From the NCBI GenBank assembly GCA_013349405.1, contig DUZS01000004.1:1-64000 (forward strand): a stretch of 64,000 bases of DNA. The letters are read 5' to 3'. Below, one piece after another: positions 63,348 through 64,000 of this stretch (positions within the stretch are counted from its first letter, which is position 1; every line of letters begins with the position of its first letter). The notes below the pieces were generated by a model. The model saw only the letters and a program-made list of their open reading frames with translations. It was not told the origin of the DNA and did no database searches. The position numbers and the translations under genes were made by a program. This DNA is from Desulfuromonadales bacterium. Lineage in GTDB: Bacteria > Desulfobacterota > Desulfuromonadia > Geobacterales > Pseudopelobacteraceae.

Positions 63348-63908
63348 ATGAGAGTTATTGCGGGAACATGCCGGGGCAAAAAACTGTCAACACCACCTGG
63401 CGTGGTAACTCGACCTACCTCGGATCGAGTTAAAGAGGCTCTTTTCAGTATTTTGACCAGCAGGATTGATTTCTCTGGTATTCGTGCCCTCGACATCTGT
63501 GCCGGTACCGGCAGTCTTGGTATCGAAGCAATCAGTCGTGGTGCCGATTTCTGCTGCTTTATTGAAAGTAATCGATCGGTAGTGGCGATACTTGATAAAA
63601 ATCTGGCAGATAGCGGTTGTAAAAACAGATCGACAGTTTTGCATATGGATGCCGTAACAGCGCTGCGCCGTTGTGCGGGGCGTGAGAAGCATTTTGATCT
63701 TGTTTTTTTTGATCCACCATATGCGTCTGATTTGTATCAGGTCGTACCGGCGGCTCTTGCAACGAGCGATCTTTTAGCGCCTGCTGCCATTCTTGTTATT
63801 GAATGTTCTGTGCGAAATGAGTTGCCGGATTCGTATGGAGTGCTGAGACGTTTTGACCGCCGTGAGTATGGTGATACGGCTATTGATTTGTTTACAGTGG
63901 GGGGATAA
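63348..63908 (+). CDS. rsmD: 16S rRNA (guanine966-N2)-methyltransferase
   Basis: This 186-residue SAM enzyme has MRVIAGTCRGKKLSTPPG, RPTSDRVKEALFSIL, DICAGTGSLGIEAISRGA (SAM motif I) and the N6/N2 amino-methyltransferase motif FFDPPYAS. It methylates G966 in the small ribosomal subunit. It ends one base before coaD, the common arrangement. Confidence 0.94.
   Translation: MRVIAGTCRGKKLSTPPGVVTRPTSDRVKEALFSILTSRIDFSGIRALDICAGTGSLGIEAISRGADFCCFIESNRSVVAILDKNLADSGCKNRSTVLHMDAVTALRRCAGREKHFDLVFFDPPYASDLYQVVPAALATSDLLAPAAILVIECSVRNELPDSYGVLRRFDRREYGDTAIDLFTVGG

Positions 63909-64000
<92 letters not shown>

Overview
The window reads as a chromosomal segment of a Desulfuromonadia/Geobacterales bacterium. 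The taxon is inferred from gene content: a PpcA-like triheme cytochrome c7 domain, a fused LutBA-type lactate oxidase, a cbb3 oxidase with an unusual heme layout, many c-di-GMP and hybrid-kinase signalling genes, and housekeeping blocks such as tmk-holB-PSP1-metG. No rRNA, tRNA or CRISPR array was seen.

Layout. 1-2990 is an accessory, AT-rich stretch: the tail of a transposase, a secreted triheme cytochrome with an unknown N-terminal region, a duplicated ~180-bp repeat around a scrap of an AlbA_2-type gene, a YhcG-type PDDEXK nuclease and a long palindrome. 2992-9818 is a tight same-strand run: cvfB-like, znuA, znuC, znuB, shikimate kinase-like, an old yellow enzyme and a short topoisomerase I. 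9846-11658 is a graveyard of signalling gene remnants around an intact hicAB pair. 11742-19261, all on the minus strand, holds a DJ-1 protein, a response regulator/hybrid kinase/CheR operon, an MFS transporter and an RfbC-like epimerase.

19279-29427 is a lactate region. It has a FadR-family regulator, a P-loop/DRTGG protein, a large FAD/Fe-S dehydrogenase and a lactate permease on the minus strand, and lutC plus a fused lutBA on the plus strand. The divergent gap carries two matching TGGTNNNACAA sites beside promoter-like sequences. 29491-33966 has a TPR protein, ispG, proS and a small zinc-ribbon protein. 34056-46183 starts with class I fumarase and continues into a lipid A L-Ara4N cluster (arnT-like, arnB, arnC, arnA split into two genes, arnD), a WbuC cupin, an LptF/G permease, YicC and a heptosyltransferase.

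46187-50478 (minus) is tmk-holB-PSP1-metG. 50649-56680 (plus) is rnc, an Elp3-like radical SAM gene, an M42 peptidase, guaB and guaA. 56839-59831 encodes a cbb3-type oxidase, including a 46-residue membrane peptide. 59858-63171 (minus) is a coupled pair, a HEAT-like protein and an HD-GYP protein, that share an N-terminal domain. The window ends with rsmD and the start of coaD.

Together the genes suggest a respiratory anaerobe or microaerophile that oxidises lactate, decorates its lipid A and uses extensive two-component and c-di-GMP control. The least explained items are the cytochrome with the unknown N-terminal region, the HEAT/HD-GYP pair and the remnant region around hicAB.
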